Origin: an uncultured bacterium
Lineage (GTDB): Bacteria > Bacillota_I > Bacilli_A > RFN20 > CAG-826
DNA length: 64,000 nucleotides
Assembly: GCA_949297805.1 (NCBI GenBank)
Contig: CASFTG010000002.1
Coordinates: forward strand, 236,342-300,341
Reading direction: 5' to 3'
This document shows positions 47,030 to 56,076 of this stretch, one piece after another. Made by a program: the position numbers and the translations under genes. Each line of letters opens with the position of its first letter. Positions within the stretch are counted from its first letter, which is position 1. Below the pieces are notes generated by a model. That model searched no databases. It had not been told where the DNA came from and was given only the letters and a program-made list of their open reading frames with translations.

Positions 47030-48712
47030 TCAATAGATATCTTCCACTTCCTGGGAGACCAATCGGTCGAACTCTTCGATAGTGGTGACCCCGTCTTTGA
47101 CCAGTTTGGCGGCCGCTTGCTTAAGCGAGATGAACGAAGGGTCGTGGGTGACGATGTCCTTGGTCTTCTCGAAGCTGAAGTTCTTGGTATCGATGGAACT
47201 CCGCATCTTCTCGTTCATCTCCATGATTTCGAAGACGGCGGTCCGGCCGATGTAGCCGGTGTGGTTGCAATGCTCGCAGCCGGCTTTCTCATAGACCAAG
47301 GTCCCGACTGGCAAGCCAGTCAGTAGGGATTCGGACTCGGTGATGAGGTGCTCTTTTTTGCAATCGGGGCAGAGCTTCCGGACTAACCGTTGGGAGATGG
47401 CCCCGATTAAGGAATCGGCGACTAGATATGGCTCAACCCCCATATCGATAAGCCGGGTGATGGTGGTGACCGCGTCATTGGTATGGATGGTGGTTAAGAC
47501 TAAGTGCCCCGTGATGGCGGCCTGGACGGCGATATGGGCGCTTTCTTCGTCACGGATCTCGCCGATCATGATGATGTCGGGGTCTTGCCGGAGGATCGAT
47601 CTTAAGGCGTTGGCAAACGTTAATCCGGTCTTAGTGTTGACCTGGAGCTGGTTGACCCCCTCCATTTGGTTCTCGACCGGATCTTCGACGGTTTGGATGT
47701 TGACCCCTGGGCGGTTGAGCTCTTTTAAAAACGAATAAAGGGTGGTCGTCTTGCCGGCCCCAGTCGGACCGGTGCACATCAAGATGCCGTGGGGGGAGGA
47801 AAGCATCTCGCGGAAGATCTTCGCTTCCTCGGGGGTATTGGCCAATTTATCGATCGAGGTCTCGTCGCCTAAGGTATTGAAGATACGGATGACCACCTTC
47901 TCGCCATAGATGTTGGGGAGGGTGGAGATCCGGAAGTCATAGGTATGCTCGTTTAAGGTCCTGGTCAATTTGCCATCTTGGGGGAGCCGTCTTTCGGAGA
48001 TATCGAGGTTAGCGAGGATCTTATAACGCGCGACCACGGCTAAATACAGGTTCGGATCGATGTCGCAGTGGTGGAGCAAGATCCCGTCGATTCTAAAGCG
48101 GACTCGGACTGACCTCTCCAAGGGCTCGATATGGATATCGCTGGCCCGGGCGTTGACCGCTTCCTGAAGGAGGGTATCGGCCAGTAAGACCGAGGGGGCA
48201 TTGACGTAATCGTTAAGGGTCAAGGTGGCGGCTTCCTGCTTGCCATACTCTTTGGAGAATTCCTCGTTGGCTTGGTTCCGTCTTTCCTTCCCAGTTAAGT
48301 TGGAGATAAGGGAACGGATGCCGTCAGCGCTCGCTAGCCCTAATTTAAGCGGGCACTTCAGGAAATAGCCATAAAGCTTCATATCCTGGGCTTTGAAAGG
48401 GGAACTAGCGACGCAGAGGACCGACTTATCGGGCAGGGTCCGCCAGGGGACGACCTCGGTCTCGCGGATTAGCGATGGGGGGATGTTCTTAAGCAAAGAA
48501 TCATCGAGGTTATAGACTGAGACGTTGACGAAGGGGAGGTGGAATAAGGAGGCGGTCCGCCTAGCCAATTCGTTTTGGTCGAGTTGTCGATTGGATTGGA
48601 GTTCCTCTAAAAGGGAGGAATGGTTTTTATTCGCCGCCTCAAAGGCCGGGTTCAGCCATTCTCCTTTCAGATAGGGGGCTAAGCCTTGATAGACGTATTG
48701 GTTGAGTTCCAT
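47030..48712 (-). CDS. pilB: Type IV pilus/type II secretion assembly ATPase (PilB/GspE)
   Basis: 560 residues. The N-terminal MshEN/GspE_N domain (about 1-140) is followed by the ATPase core: RASDIHIEPLE, Asp box, Walker A TGPTGAGKTTT (314-324), RSILRQDPDIIMIGEIRD (Walker B) and the His box LVLTTIHTNDA. Near the C-terminus a Cys4 zinc site (CPDCKKEH ... CEHCNHTG) is intact. It powers pilin polymerisation. GGAGGTG lies before the ATG. It follows pilC on the same strand after 15 bases, the reverse of the common pilB-pilC order. No PilT retraction ATPase is in the window. Confidence 0.95.
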   Translation of the reverse strand: MELNQYVYQGLAPYLKGEWLNPAFEAANKNHSSLLEELQSNRQLDQNELARRTASLFHLPFVNVSVYNLDDSLLKNIPPSLIRETEVVPWRTLPDKSVLCVASSPFKAQDMKLYGYFLKCPLKLGLASADGIRSLISNLTGKERRNQANEEFSKEYGKQEAATLTLNDYVNAPSVLLADTLLQEAVNARASDIHIEPLERSVRVRFRIDGILLHHCDIDPNLYLAVVARYKILANLDISERRLPQDGKLTRTLNEHTYDFRISTLPNIYGEKVVIRIFNTLGDETSIDKLANTPEEAKIFREMLSSPHGILMCTGPTGAGKTTTLYSFLKELNRPGVNIQTVEDPVENQMEGVNQLQVNTKTGLTFANALRSILRQDPDIIMIGEIRDEESAHIAVQAAITGHLVLTTIHTNDAVTTITRLIDMGVEPYLVADSLIGAISQRLVRKLCPDCKKEHLITESESLLTGLPVGTLVYEKAGCEHCNHTGYIGRTAVFEIMEMNEKMRSSIDTKNFSFEKTKDIVTHDPSFISLKQAAAKLVKDGVTTIEEFDRLVSQEVEDIY

Positions 48713-48727
48713 GGTACTACACCTCCA

Positions 48728-49951
48728 TTAGATGCCGACCCCTTGGTCGATGCTGTTATACATATCGAACATCGGTAAGAATACCGAGAGCATGATGACT
48801 AAGACCACGACCGCCATGACGACGATAAGCAAGGGCTCTAAGATGCTGGTGAACTTCTTGATGGCTTGTTTGTTTCGTTCTTCGTAATACTCGGCTAGGA
48901 CATCGAATACCTGCGGGAGGTTGGAACTCTGTTCACCGACCGAGACCATCTCGAGCAGCATCGGGGGGAAGAGGCTGGTCGATTCGAGGGAGCCGGCGAG
49001 GCGACGTCCGTTATTGACCCCGATGGTGGCGTATTTGAATTTCGATTGGAAGTAGGAGTTGTTCACGATGTTCTCGCTGGCTTTCATGCATTCTAAGACT
49101 GGTAACCCCGAATTCAGCATGATGGCGAAACTCGAAGCAAAGGAAGAGATGGTGGTGGCTCTGATCATCCCTTTGAGGATCGGGAAGTTCCAAGACAAGG
49201 TATTGAAGAATAGTTTCCCTTGCTTGGTCTTGCGGAATAAGACGAGCAGGAGGATGAAGAGGGCGATTCCGCCAAGCAAGAATAACCAGTACTGGGTGAA
49301 GAAGTCGGATATCGAGATGACCACTTGGGTGATCAAAGGGAGTTCGGCCCCTAATTGCTCAAAGGTTGAGTTGAACTGGGGGATGACGACGTTCATGAGC
49401 AAGACGATGACGGCGAAGATGACGATGACTAAGAAGATGGGATAGAGGAGAGCGCTTTTGGCCTCGTTCTTGGTCTTCTGGGAGTTTTGATAGTACTTGG
49501 CCGCCTTGCTTAGGGTGTCGGGGAGGGTACCGGATAATTCGCCGACATAGACCATCGAGCAGAAGAAGTCGGGGAAGATCTTTTTATGCTTTCGAAGCGC
49601 CTCCGATAAGGGCATGCCGATCAGGACGTCCTCATAGGCATCGCTGATGGCGTTTTTAAAGACGGTGCCGAATTTCTGTTTTCTCAAAGTATCCAAGCAC
49701 TGGGAGATGGTGGCCCCGGCTTTGATCATGATGCCGAATTCCTGACAGAAGGTGACGAACTCAGAGGAGGAGACCCGGCTGGAGACGGCGAAGAAGTTGG
49801 AACGGCGCTTCTCCTTGACGAGTTTATATTCCAGCAAGGAGATGCCTTTGTCGGCTAAGGTCGCCTTCAAAGAGATCTCATCGGCGGCGGTGACGTTGTC
49901 CTGGACCTTCTTGCCCGCGGCATTGATACCTTTGTAATGGAAAATCGGCAT
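48728..49951 (-). CDS. pilC: Pilus/secretion platform protein PilC/GspF
   Basis: 407 residues. Starts MPIFHYKGINAAGKKVQDNV, the standard PilC/GspF opening, with two GspF domains (about 65-190 and 270-395) and three membrane helices at about 165-190, 215-235 and 375-400. FCQEFGIMIKAGATISQCLD and MVSVGEQSSNLPQVFDVLAEYYE are conserved repeats. It is the inner-membrane platform that PilB rotates to add pilins. First gene of the pilC-pilB pair, divergent from the prepilin operon. Confidence 0.94.
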   Translation of the reverse strand: MPIFHYKGINAAGKKVQDNVTAADEISLKATLADKGISLLEYKLVKEKRRSNFFAVSSRVSSSEFVTFCQEFGIMIKAGATISQCLDTLRKQKFGTVFKNAISDAYEDVLIGMPLSEALRKHKKIFPDFFCSMVYVGELSGTLPDTLSKAAKYYQNSQKTKNEAKSALLYPIFLVIVIFAVIVLLMNVVIPQFNSTFEQLGAELPLITQVVISISDFFTQYWLFLLGGIALFILLLVLFRKTKQGKLFFNTLSWNFPILKGMIRATTISSFASSFAIMLNSGLPVLECMKASENIVNNSYFQSKFKYATIGVNNGRRLAGSLESTSLFPPMLLEMVSVGEQSSNLPQVFDVLAEYYEERNKQAIKKFTSILEPLLIVVMAVVVLVIMLSVFLPMFDMYNSIDQGVGI

Positions 49952-50122
49952 TTAAAGACGCCCCATGGGAATGGGCTTTTTATAAAGTAACCCTTTTAAG
50001 GCAGGGAAGGGAAGGAATATCGCTTCCATCGTTTTGAGGTGGGAAAAAGATTTTCTTGCTACGTTTCCTCTTCTGAATCAAGGCTTTTCTGGGCCGGCTA
50101 GGCTGGGAGAGGCCGGCAAAAC

Positions 50123-50153
50123 TTGAAAATTCCGGGGGGGGGGGAGCTATAAT
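50123..50153 (+). promoter_or_regulatory. Prepilin promoter with 11-G tract in the spacer
   Basis: TTGAAA (50123-50128) and TATAAT (50148-50153) are separated by 19 bases that include 11 consecutive G (50134-50144). The optimal spacer is 17, so loss of one or two Gs would strengthen the promoter. A leader with AAAGGAAA precedes the ATG at 50186. The layout matches known slipped-strand, phase-variable promoters. Confidence 0.75.
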
Positions 50154-50185
50154 CGCAACATTTCCGTGGAAAGGAAACGAAATTT

Positions 50186-50713
50186 ATGAAAACTCTAAAA
50201 AAATCCCTCAACAAGGCGTTTACCCTCATCGAGTTGGTGGTCGTCATGGCGGTCATCGCCATCCTTGCCGGCGTCTCGGTCGGTGTCTACTTCGGGGTCA
50301 TAAACAACGCGAACCAAAGCGCGGTCGATCAAGAAGCGGCCCAGGCTAGGGATGCGATCCTGGTTCAGGCAACTGGTCTTGGCTACGAAGGAGATGGGAG
50401 TCTTGGCGGAACCAACTTGACCAAAGCTGTCATGATTAATTCGACTGATTTGGAACTAACTTTCAGTGCTGAAGTGAGCGCCGCTGAAACTTATGGGGAT
50501 TCGGTCGATAACGCTCTCGAGGCGCTTTACTTGCTCTCCCTCTCTGAAACCGGCGATGTCACTCTTGATGAGGACCTTTCGTTCAACGTTTTGATCGGAG
50601 AAGGGAAGACTGGTTCGAGCACTGCTTCTGGCTCTTCCTTCGTTATCACCGTTAATGGCTTTGAATTCCAAAATGGCAACGGATCGACTGCTACCGTCCA
50701 TTTTGGGGAATAA
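50186..50713 (+). CDS. Major-type prepilin
   Basis: 175 residues with a class III signal: basic leader, KA/FTLIELVVVMAVIAILAG with Glu at +5, and a 20-residue hydrophobic helix. Ala replaces the usual Gly at -1 of the PilD site, which the peptidase tolerates. The C-terminal domain (about 45-175) is small, Ser/Thr/Gly-rich and lacks a Cys pair. It is first after the poly-G promoter and is followed by a much larger prepilin with an almost identical first 40 mature residues, so the two probably assemble in one fibre. Confidence 0.85.
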   Translation: MKTLKKSLNKAFTLIELVVVMAVIAILAGVSVGVYFGVINNANQSAVDQEAAQARDAILVQATGLGYEGDGSLGGTNLTKAVMINSTDLELTFSAEVSAAETYGDSVDNALEALYLLSLSETGDVTLDEDLSFNVLIGEGKTGSSTASGSSFVITVNGFEFQNGNGSTATVHFGE

Positions 50714-50736
50714 GCGTTAATGTGCGCAGGTTTAAT

Positions 50737-53634
50737 ATGAATACTTGTTTTAAACGTCGTAAATCCGCCAAAGGCTTTACACTAATTGAACTCGTCGTTG
50801 TTATGGCCGTTATTGCCATTTTAGCCGGCGTCTCCGTCGGAGCATATTTCGGCATTACGAATAACGCCAACGAGTCGGCTATTAACCAAACTAGCACGCA
50901 AATCAAAGGTCTTTATAACCAATATCAGGTTAACGCGGCCGCGAATGGGGCAAAGGGAACCCTCAAAGATCAATGTGACTCATTCGCCGATTATGTCATT
51001 GAAAACGGCCTGGATAACAATCTTAACTATTACGTTTCTGATGCCTTCAATGCAGCCGGCGAAGATCTTAATTACGAAGAGAATCACGATTACCAAGTTC
51101 GGTTCATTGTTACCGACGATGGCACCAAATATGTCGCGACTTTTGCGGTAGAGATTAATGACGGGAAACTCGGTAACATAATTGAAGAGTCCGACGCCGT
51201 TTATAAGACGGTTCAAGAGGGGAGCGATTCTATTTTAGATGGCGTAATCCCTGCTGGCCCTGACGGGCATATTGATTTAAGCGAATGGGAATATATCTGG
51301 GAGGACAGCAAACCTGTCAAGACTCCTTTGTTGGATATTAAATTAGAAATTCCGAACTTTACAGACACTTCTAATACGACTGATCAGAATTTGGGCTTAT
51401 TGCCATTGAAAAGAGCGAACGGCTCAACGATTCATACCATTCAAGTTCGCCAAGGAAAAACCATTACCGTCGATACTTTAAGCGCTTATTATCCGCAAAT
51501 TACTACTTGGGTTTCGAACGAAGGAACTTCGACTGTTGATACCGAATGGTTGCTTAATGGGCAGGTTTTCGACTTCTCTAAGCCCATTACCGAAGAAATC
51601 ACCATCACCGCCTCCCCCACGGGAATTGCCGAGCAGCCTTTCAATCCGACTGCCTATATTTCTCGCGGCGGGAACCGGGTTATTAAACAGGTTCGTTATT
51701 ATGAAGATGGCGTTGAATCGACTGAAAAGGAACGTTTAGAAGTTATTCAAAGTGATAGTTCTAATCTTTCGATAACTTATTATCAGTCGGTTTCTGACGC
51801 TATTAATGCCGCTTCCTCTTACGTTACTTCTACGAAATATGAAGTTTATGTCTGTGAAAAAGAAGGCGGTGGCTGTTTTGGCGGAGATACCAGCTGGTCC
51901 GCCGAGAAAGCGCGGCCCGACCTTAATTATGAAGAGGTTGGCCAGCAGGTTTATGACGTTGTTAGGATTGTCCCCAATTCCAATGCCGTTATTGATTCTG
52001 ATGCCGTTTTGAAGAAAGGCGCGTCGCTATTGCTATCTACCGGCAACGATTATAACGGTAATCCTCTTGAAAACATTGAACTTCAAAAAGGCTATTTGTC
52101 GGTTACCCAAGACGGTAAACAAGCTTCAGATTTAGATTGGACCAAGGAGAAAGAGCCGCTTAAAACCGATCTTGGTTTCGGGAATGACGCCGAATTGAAC
52201 GCCGAATTAAAAGTGTTCGACGGCGACAACAAACTAGCCGTTAATAAATTGGCTGTTGCTCCGGGTCATACTTTGACTATCGAAGGCAAAATGGTTGTGC
52301 CAGCTTGGGTTGGTCTTAATTCGAATGTTTCTTCTACTAGTCAGTCTTGTATTTTGGGTAAATACGCCTATGTCGACATTCAGGAAGGCGCCACCATTCT
52401 CAACCACGGCCAAGTTCTTTCCTATGGTGTAATAGGTGGGGAAGGCAAACTTGTGAGTGGTGAAAACGGCTCCGTGGAATCGCGGATGTCTGTAATTTGG
52501 CCTAGCACCAGCACGGCATCAAGCCTTTATTTAAACAATATTTTCCCTGTCACTTCTTACCATATTGACGGAATTAAAGGTGAGGCTGTCTTCCAATATG
52601 GTTCATCTCTGAATGTAGGGTTAATAATTTATGGGAGCCGCGTTGGGTGGTCGGTTAACTTTGTTAACTTTATTTCGACCGATGGTAACGAAGGACTCTT
52701 TACTTTAAAAGATTCCTCTAGCTCGATTACCAAGTCGCACCACCAAGACGAGTCAAATGACGGGAAGTCCATGGATACAGTCACTTTATCTGGTAATGTT
52801 TTCTCCAAGTCCTATCTTGCCGATCTTTCTATTGGTGGCAGCGGTTTCCCGCTTGCTTTCGATACTCAATTGTTCCCGCTCAACAACATCGACGTCTTGG
52901 TTGAAGGAAATTACAATATTATCGATGTTAATTTTGTTCTTAAAGATCGCTCGTCTATTGTCGTTAAAAATGGAGCGACAGTAACCGTTGGCGGGGTCGC
53001 GGTCATTGATGCTGATGCCGATTTCATTGTCGAAAACGGTGGCACTGTTGTTGTCGCTGCCTCTTCGAATACTATTTATTCTGGCGATTTTGATGACATT
53101 GGCGTTGGTATTGGCGGACATATGCAAGTCCAAGAAGGCGGAAAGGTCGAAATCGATCCGGAAGCCGTGATCCATTCGGTTGACTTTATTGACCAAAAGA
53201 CTTTGGGGACTTCTTATCGGTGGGATGAGAAGAATGGGCAATACGTTAAAGAGAGTAAAAAGGTTTATTTCGAAAGAATCAGCGAATTCACCTACGGGCC
53301 GGAAGCCAATTCTTCCGCAGCTGTCTCTTACTATTATTTAAAGCTTGATGGGCAATATGATTCAGCCTTTGTCAACGCTTTAAAAGAAACCGTTCTGACT
53401 CAAGGTGGCTATGTTAATTTCCGCAATAATAAAAACGAAATTATCATTCCTACTACCGTCAAACTGACTTATGCTGATCTCGGCACACCGACTCAAGAGA
53501 ATGCCGCTTTCAAGGGTTGGTCTTTCTATCAGGACGCGATCACTCACGCCCCGTCGAATATCTTGTCCTCGAGCACTATAATCGCTTCGAATCAGTACTT
53601 ATACCCAGTCTTTGGAGTGGCCGTCGCCGAATAA
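50737..53634 (+). CDS. Adhesin-sized prepilin, 965 residues
   Basis: The start (RRKSAKG/FTLIELVVVMAVIAIL split by family convention at the G/F cleavage site) is a class III prepilin signal nearly identical to the preceding prepilin. Typical pilins are 120-200 residues; here about 900 residues of beta-rich sequence follow, with long solenoid-like runs rich in Val, Gly, Asp and Asn (for example IDADADFIVENGGTVVV), and an end resembling an InlB/Flg_new repeat (KGWSFYQDA). It is probably a pilus-tip or shaft adhesin. GTG 50722 is also in frame; ATG 50737 is preferred. Codon use is more AT-rich than in the preceding prepilin despite protein identity. Confidence 0.8.
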   Translation: MNTCFKRRKSAKGFTLIELVVVMAVIAILAGVSVGAYFGITNNANESAINQTSTQIKGLYNQYQVNAAANGAKGTLKDQCDSFADYVIENGLDNNLNYYVSDAFNAAGEDLNYEENHDYQVRFIVTDDGTKYVATFAVEINDGKLGNIIEESDAVYKTVQEGSDSILDGVIPAGPDGHIDLSEWEYIWEDSKPVKTPLLDIKLEIPNFTDTSNTTDQNLGLLPLKRANGSTIHTIQVRQGKTITVDTLSAYYPQITTWVSNEGTSTVDTEWLLNGQVFDFSKPITEEITITASPTGIAEQPFNPTAYISRGGNRVIKQVRYYEDGVESTEKERLEVIQSDSSNLSITYYQSVSDAINAASSYVTSTKYEVYVCEKEGGGCFGGDTSWSAEKARPDLNYEEVGQQVYDVVRIVPNSNAVIDSDAVLKKGASLLLSTGNDYNGNPLENIELQKGYLSVTQDGKQASDLDWTKEKEPLKTDLGFGNDAELNAELKVFDGDNKLAVNKLAVAPGHTLTIEGKMVVPAWVGLNSNVSSTSQSCILGKYAYVDIQEGATILNHGQVLSYGVIGGEGKLVSGENGSVESRMSVIWPSTSTASSLYLNNIFPVTSYHIDGIKGEAVFQYGSSLNVGLIIYGSRVGWSVNFVNFISTDGNEGLFTLKDSSSSITKSHHQDESNDGKSMDTVTLSGNVFSKSYLADLSIGGSGFPLAFDTQLFPLNNIDVLVEGNYNIIDVNFVLKDRSSIVVKNGATVTVGGVAVIDADADFIVENGGTVVVAASSNTIYSGDFDDIGVGIGGHMQVQEGGKVEIDPEAVIHSVDFIDQKTLGTSYRWDEKNGQYVKESKKVYFERISEFTYGPEANSSAAVSYYYLKLDGQYDSAFVNALKETVLTQGGYVNFRNNKNEIIIPTTVKLTYADLGTPTQENAAFKGWSFYQDAITHAPSNILSSSTIIASNQYLYPVFGVAVAE

Positions 53635-54389
53635 TGTTCCCTTATTTTAACCTTTTCGGCTTAACTCTTCCGACCTATTATTTAATTGAAGCTATCGATT
53701 TGATTGGATTCTTCGGAATCGCTGTCTCACTTTTGATTTTCAAATTCAAATTAAGCTTCCCCAAGGTTCTAATCATTTTGGGATGTTGTATTCCCCTCCC
53801 CTTCTTCAATTTGTTTGTTGTTGGTTATCTGGAAGAGTTTATTCGGGTCGGTTCTGCTCCGATTGGGGCTCAAGACTATTTTGGTTTCCTAATGATGCTG
53901 GTGCCAATGGTCTTGATTTCCGCAAAGCTTTCTAAGGTTTCAGAGAAAATTATCTTTTCTTCCTTGGTTCCTCCCTGTGCTTTCGCGGCCTCCTTTATTA
54001 AGGTTGGTTGCCTTAGCACTGGATGCTCTTATTGCCGAGGCTTGGAAACTGATGGATTTGGCATCAGATATCCATTTGAAAACGTCACTAGAATCCCCGT
54101 CGAAATTTATGAATTAGTCTTCTTTGGCCTTCTATTTATTGGTTTGCTAGTCTTCGTTATTCGTTCGAAAAAGCATACCTTTGCGCCATTTTTCATTTTC
54201 TTCTTCGCTTTTCCAATTTACCGGTTTATTCAAGATTTCTTCCGATATATGCCGGAATATTTCCTTGGTTTAAATTATTCACAGGTTAACGCTATCGTCT
54301 TATTGGTTTTGGTCCTTCTAGCCACGTTATATTTGGGCTGGAAGGAACGGATAGAAAGCGAAGAAGCGGCTACCCAAGAAACACGCTGA
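53634..54389 (+). CDS. Lgt-like (prolipoprotein diacylglyceryl transferase family) membrane protein
   Basis: 251 residues, seven or so hydrophobic segments. FIKVGCLSTGCSYCRGLETD and RIPVEIYELVFFGLL correspond to the Lgt family segments around the essential Arg and the PxxxYE motif. The HGG motif near the first catalytic region is not seen (GAQDYFGFL instead), so true Lgt activity is doubtful. The ATG at 53634 shares a base with the preceding TAA (TAATG), so it is coupled to the giant prepilin. It might modify or chaperone that protein; this is speculation. Convergent overlap of 20 bases with the next gene. Confidence 0.65.
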   Translation: MFPYFNLFGLTLPTYYLIEAIDLIGFFGIAVSLLIFKFKLSFPKVLIILGCCIPLPFFNLFVVGYLEEFIRVGSAPIGAQDYFGFLMMLVPMVLISAKLSKVSEKIIFSSLVPPCAFAASFIKVGCLSTGCSYCRGLETDGFGIRYPFENVTRIPVEIYELVFFGLLFIGLLVFVIRSKKHTFAPFFIFFFAFPIYRFIQDFFRYMPEYFLGLNYSQVNAIVLLVLVLLATLYLGWKERIESEEAATQETR

Positions 54390-54816
54390 AGACGAGGATG
54401 GGGTCACTCACATAGCTGATGGTGTACTCCACCATACTACGGCTTTCATCATAACTAGGCGTAACCACATATCCATCTATACCGTTATAGAGGGTGGTGC
54501 TCATCTCATCCTGTACCCTTAATAGATCGCTGTTCTCGTTGTCGTAGACGTAATACTCATCAGGGGTGGTGAATAACAACGCTTGGTTAGTATCTAAAGC
54601 AACATCGTCATAGGACTTCTCGCTTTCGGAATTGGCGTACTCTTTAATCATCCTGGCGATATCCGAGGCCGCATCATAATGCTGGTCTTGCCGCCTTAAG
54701 AACCCATCCATTTGGAGAGAGAAATATAGGAAGGTTCCAATCGAGCCGATTATGACCGCGGTCAAAGCCAGAGAGACCGCTAATTCGACGAGGGTAAAGC
54801 CTTTAACCTTCTTCAT
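54370..54816 (-). CDS. Minor pseudopilin (GspH/ComGD-like)
   Basis: 148 residues. MKKVKG/FTLVELAVSLALTAVIIGSIG is a class III signal with Glu at +5, followed by one helix and a small C-terminal domain of the minor-pilin type. GGAGGG precedes the ATG, and the start overlaps pilD by 4 bases. Last gene of the seven-gene minus-strand operon that begins with the ABC transporter. Likely primes pilus assembly together with the other minor pilins. Confidence 0.82.
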   Translation of the reverse strand: MKKVKGFTLVELAVSLALTAVIIGSIGTFLYFSLQMDGFLRRQDQHYDAASDIARMIKEYANSESEKSYDDVALDTNQALLFTTPDEYYVYDNENSDLLRVQDEMSTTLYNGIDGYVVTPSYDESRSMVEYTISYVSDPILVFSVFLG

Positions 54817-55643
54817 AATCCCAACCCTCCGATTAAGAAGTCTCTAATAAGGGGGAATCCCCAGACGATGAAGAGATAGCCAGCGAATAGATAGGGCAAG
54901 AAGGCAAAAGGGGCTTTGCTTTGCTTTCTTAGCTTGATGATCTCGAGGATGGAAGCAAGAACGGTTGAGACGATCAAGAAAGCGAGGAAAGAGAAACAGT
55001 CATAACCTAATCCTAAGGCTAAGGCGAGGATGACATCGGCTAGCCCTAAGGCCTCTTTCTTTAAAACGAAGGTGGTCAATAGATACGAGCCTAGAAAGAG
55101 TATGACGGCTAGCCCAAAGCTGATGAGGTGCAAGGGCCAATAACGATAATCGATCGCCATCACCCCGATGAAGCGGGCTACAAATAAAAGACTAAGAATG
55201 ATCAGCAAATACGTCGGAATGGTTTGGGTTTTGCGATCGATATAGGCCCCGGCGAAGAAGAAGAGGAGGGCGAAAGAAGCGATCAGCGAATCGAGGATGG
55301 CTAAAGGTTCATTTAAGTAGTGATACCCAAAGGGACCGTCATAGGCGTAGGCATAAAGGAAATAGGAGCCTAAGAAGATGATTAGCCCGGTTAATTCGAC
55401 TAATGGATAGCGAATGCTGATCGGCTTCTTACAATAACGGCACTTCCCTTGGAGGAGGAGATAAGAGAACAAGGGGATATTGTCATACCACTTCAGCTCA
55501 TGGCCGCAAGAAGGGCAGAAGGAACGGGCTTTCTCTAATAAGGGGATATCGTTGCTCCCCCGGTAGATGATGACGTTAGCAAAAGACCCGAGCAATAAGC
55601 CGAGAACCCCAAAGACTATCGGAATAAAAACAGCGAAAAACAT
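54813..55643 (-). CDS. pilD: Prepilin leader peptidase / N-methyltransferase (PilD)
   Basis: 276 residues, A24 aspartic peptidase. The N-terminal zinc/methylase region has four Cys in two CxxC pairs (Cys43/46 in CPSCGHE and Cys68/71 in CRYCKKP). Catalytic Asp residues fit AYIDRKTQTIPT and the GxGD-like LGLADVILALALG. Eight membrane helices follow. It cleaves after Gly/Ala of the class III signals encoded nearby and methylates the new N-terminus. Overlaps the minor pseudopilin by 4 bases; 1 base from the preceding one. Confidence 0.94.
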   Translation of the reverse strand: MFFAVFIPIVFGVLGLLLGSFANVIIYRGSNDIPLLEKARSFCPSCGHELKWYDNIPLFSYLLLQGKCRYCKKPISIRYPLVELTGLIIFLGSYFLYAYAYDGPFGYHYLNEPLAILDSLIASFALLFFFAGAYIDRKTQTIPTYLLIILSLLFVARFIGVMAIDYRYWPLHLISFGLAVILFLGSYLLTTFVLKKEALGLADVILALALGLGYDCFSFLAFLIVSTVLASILEIIKLRKQSKAPFAFLPYLFAGYLFIVWGFPLIRDFLIGGLGL

Positions 55644-55644
55644 C

Positions 55645-56076
55645 TTAGCCTTCGCTCCTTAAGGAAGAGAATTCGCCCTCGTCAGCGATTTTATCGCCAT
55701 CGGCATCAATCCAATTAAAATAGAACCGGATATCCCCGACCGCATAGGCGATGGTGGTATCGCTATTCCTGAATGTTACGGCTTGATTCTCGACTAAGTC
55801 CGGATAGGTGAGCCCTTCGATCCTTAAGGACTCATAGGGAGTAAAGACGGGCTCGCTATAGGCTTTCTCGCAATAAAACAGGTAAATCTCCTTCCCCGTC
55901 GTTAATCGCTGCACATGGAGGGTCGATTCGTTTAAGGCTCGGGCCCTATTCCGAGTCTCGAAGGTCAGGTAGGTTGAAAGCCCCGCGAGCGTTAAAGCGA
56001 TGATCAAAAGGCTTAGTACGGTATAAAGGAGGGTCACCCCTTTAACGGACCGCTTTAAAGACGAGGTCTTCGGCAT
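55645..56076 (-). CDS. Minor pilin-like protein
   Basis: 143 residues. VKG/VTLLYTVLSLLIIALTLAGL is a degenerate prepilin signal: Gly at -1 and a long helix, but Val at +1 and no Glu at +5, as in GspK-like minor subunits. The soluble domain contains IRFYFNWIDADGDKIADEGEF, a possible Ca-binding loop (D-x-D-x-D). AAGGGG lies upstream of the ATG, which is 35 bases inside the preceding gene. Role in tip complex is inference. Confidence 0.7.
   Translation of the reverse strand: MPKTSSLKRSVKGVTLLYTVLSLLIIALTLAGLSTYLTFETRNRARALNESTLHVQRLTTGKEIYLFYCEKAYSEPVFTPYESLRIEGLTYPDLVENQAVTFRNSDTTIAYAVGDIRFYFNWIDADGDKIADEGEFSSLRSEG

Noticed and set aside
49962..49985. Hairpin GCCCCAT...ATGGGC plus T-run before the prepilin promoter as a terminator
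   Set aside because: No plus-strand gene precedes it; it may only be a leader hairpin of the divergent pilC transcript. Too little support to annotate.
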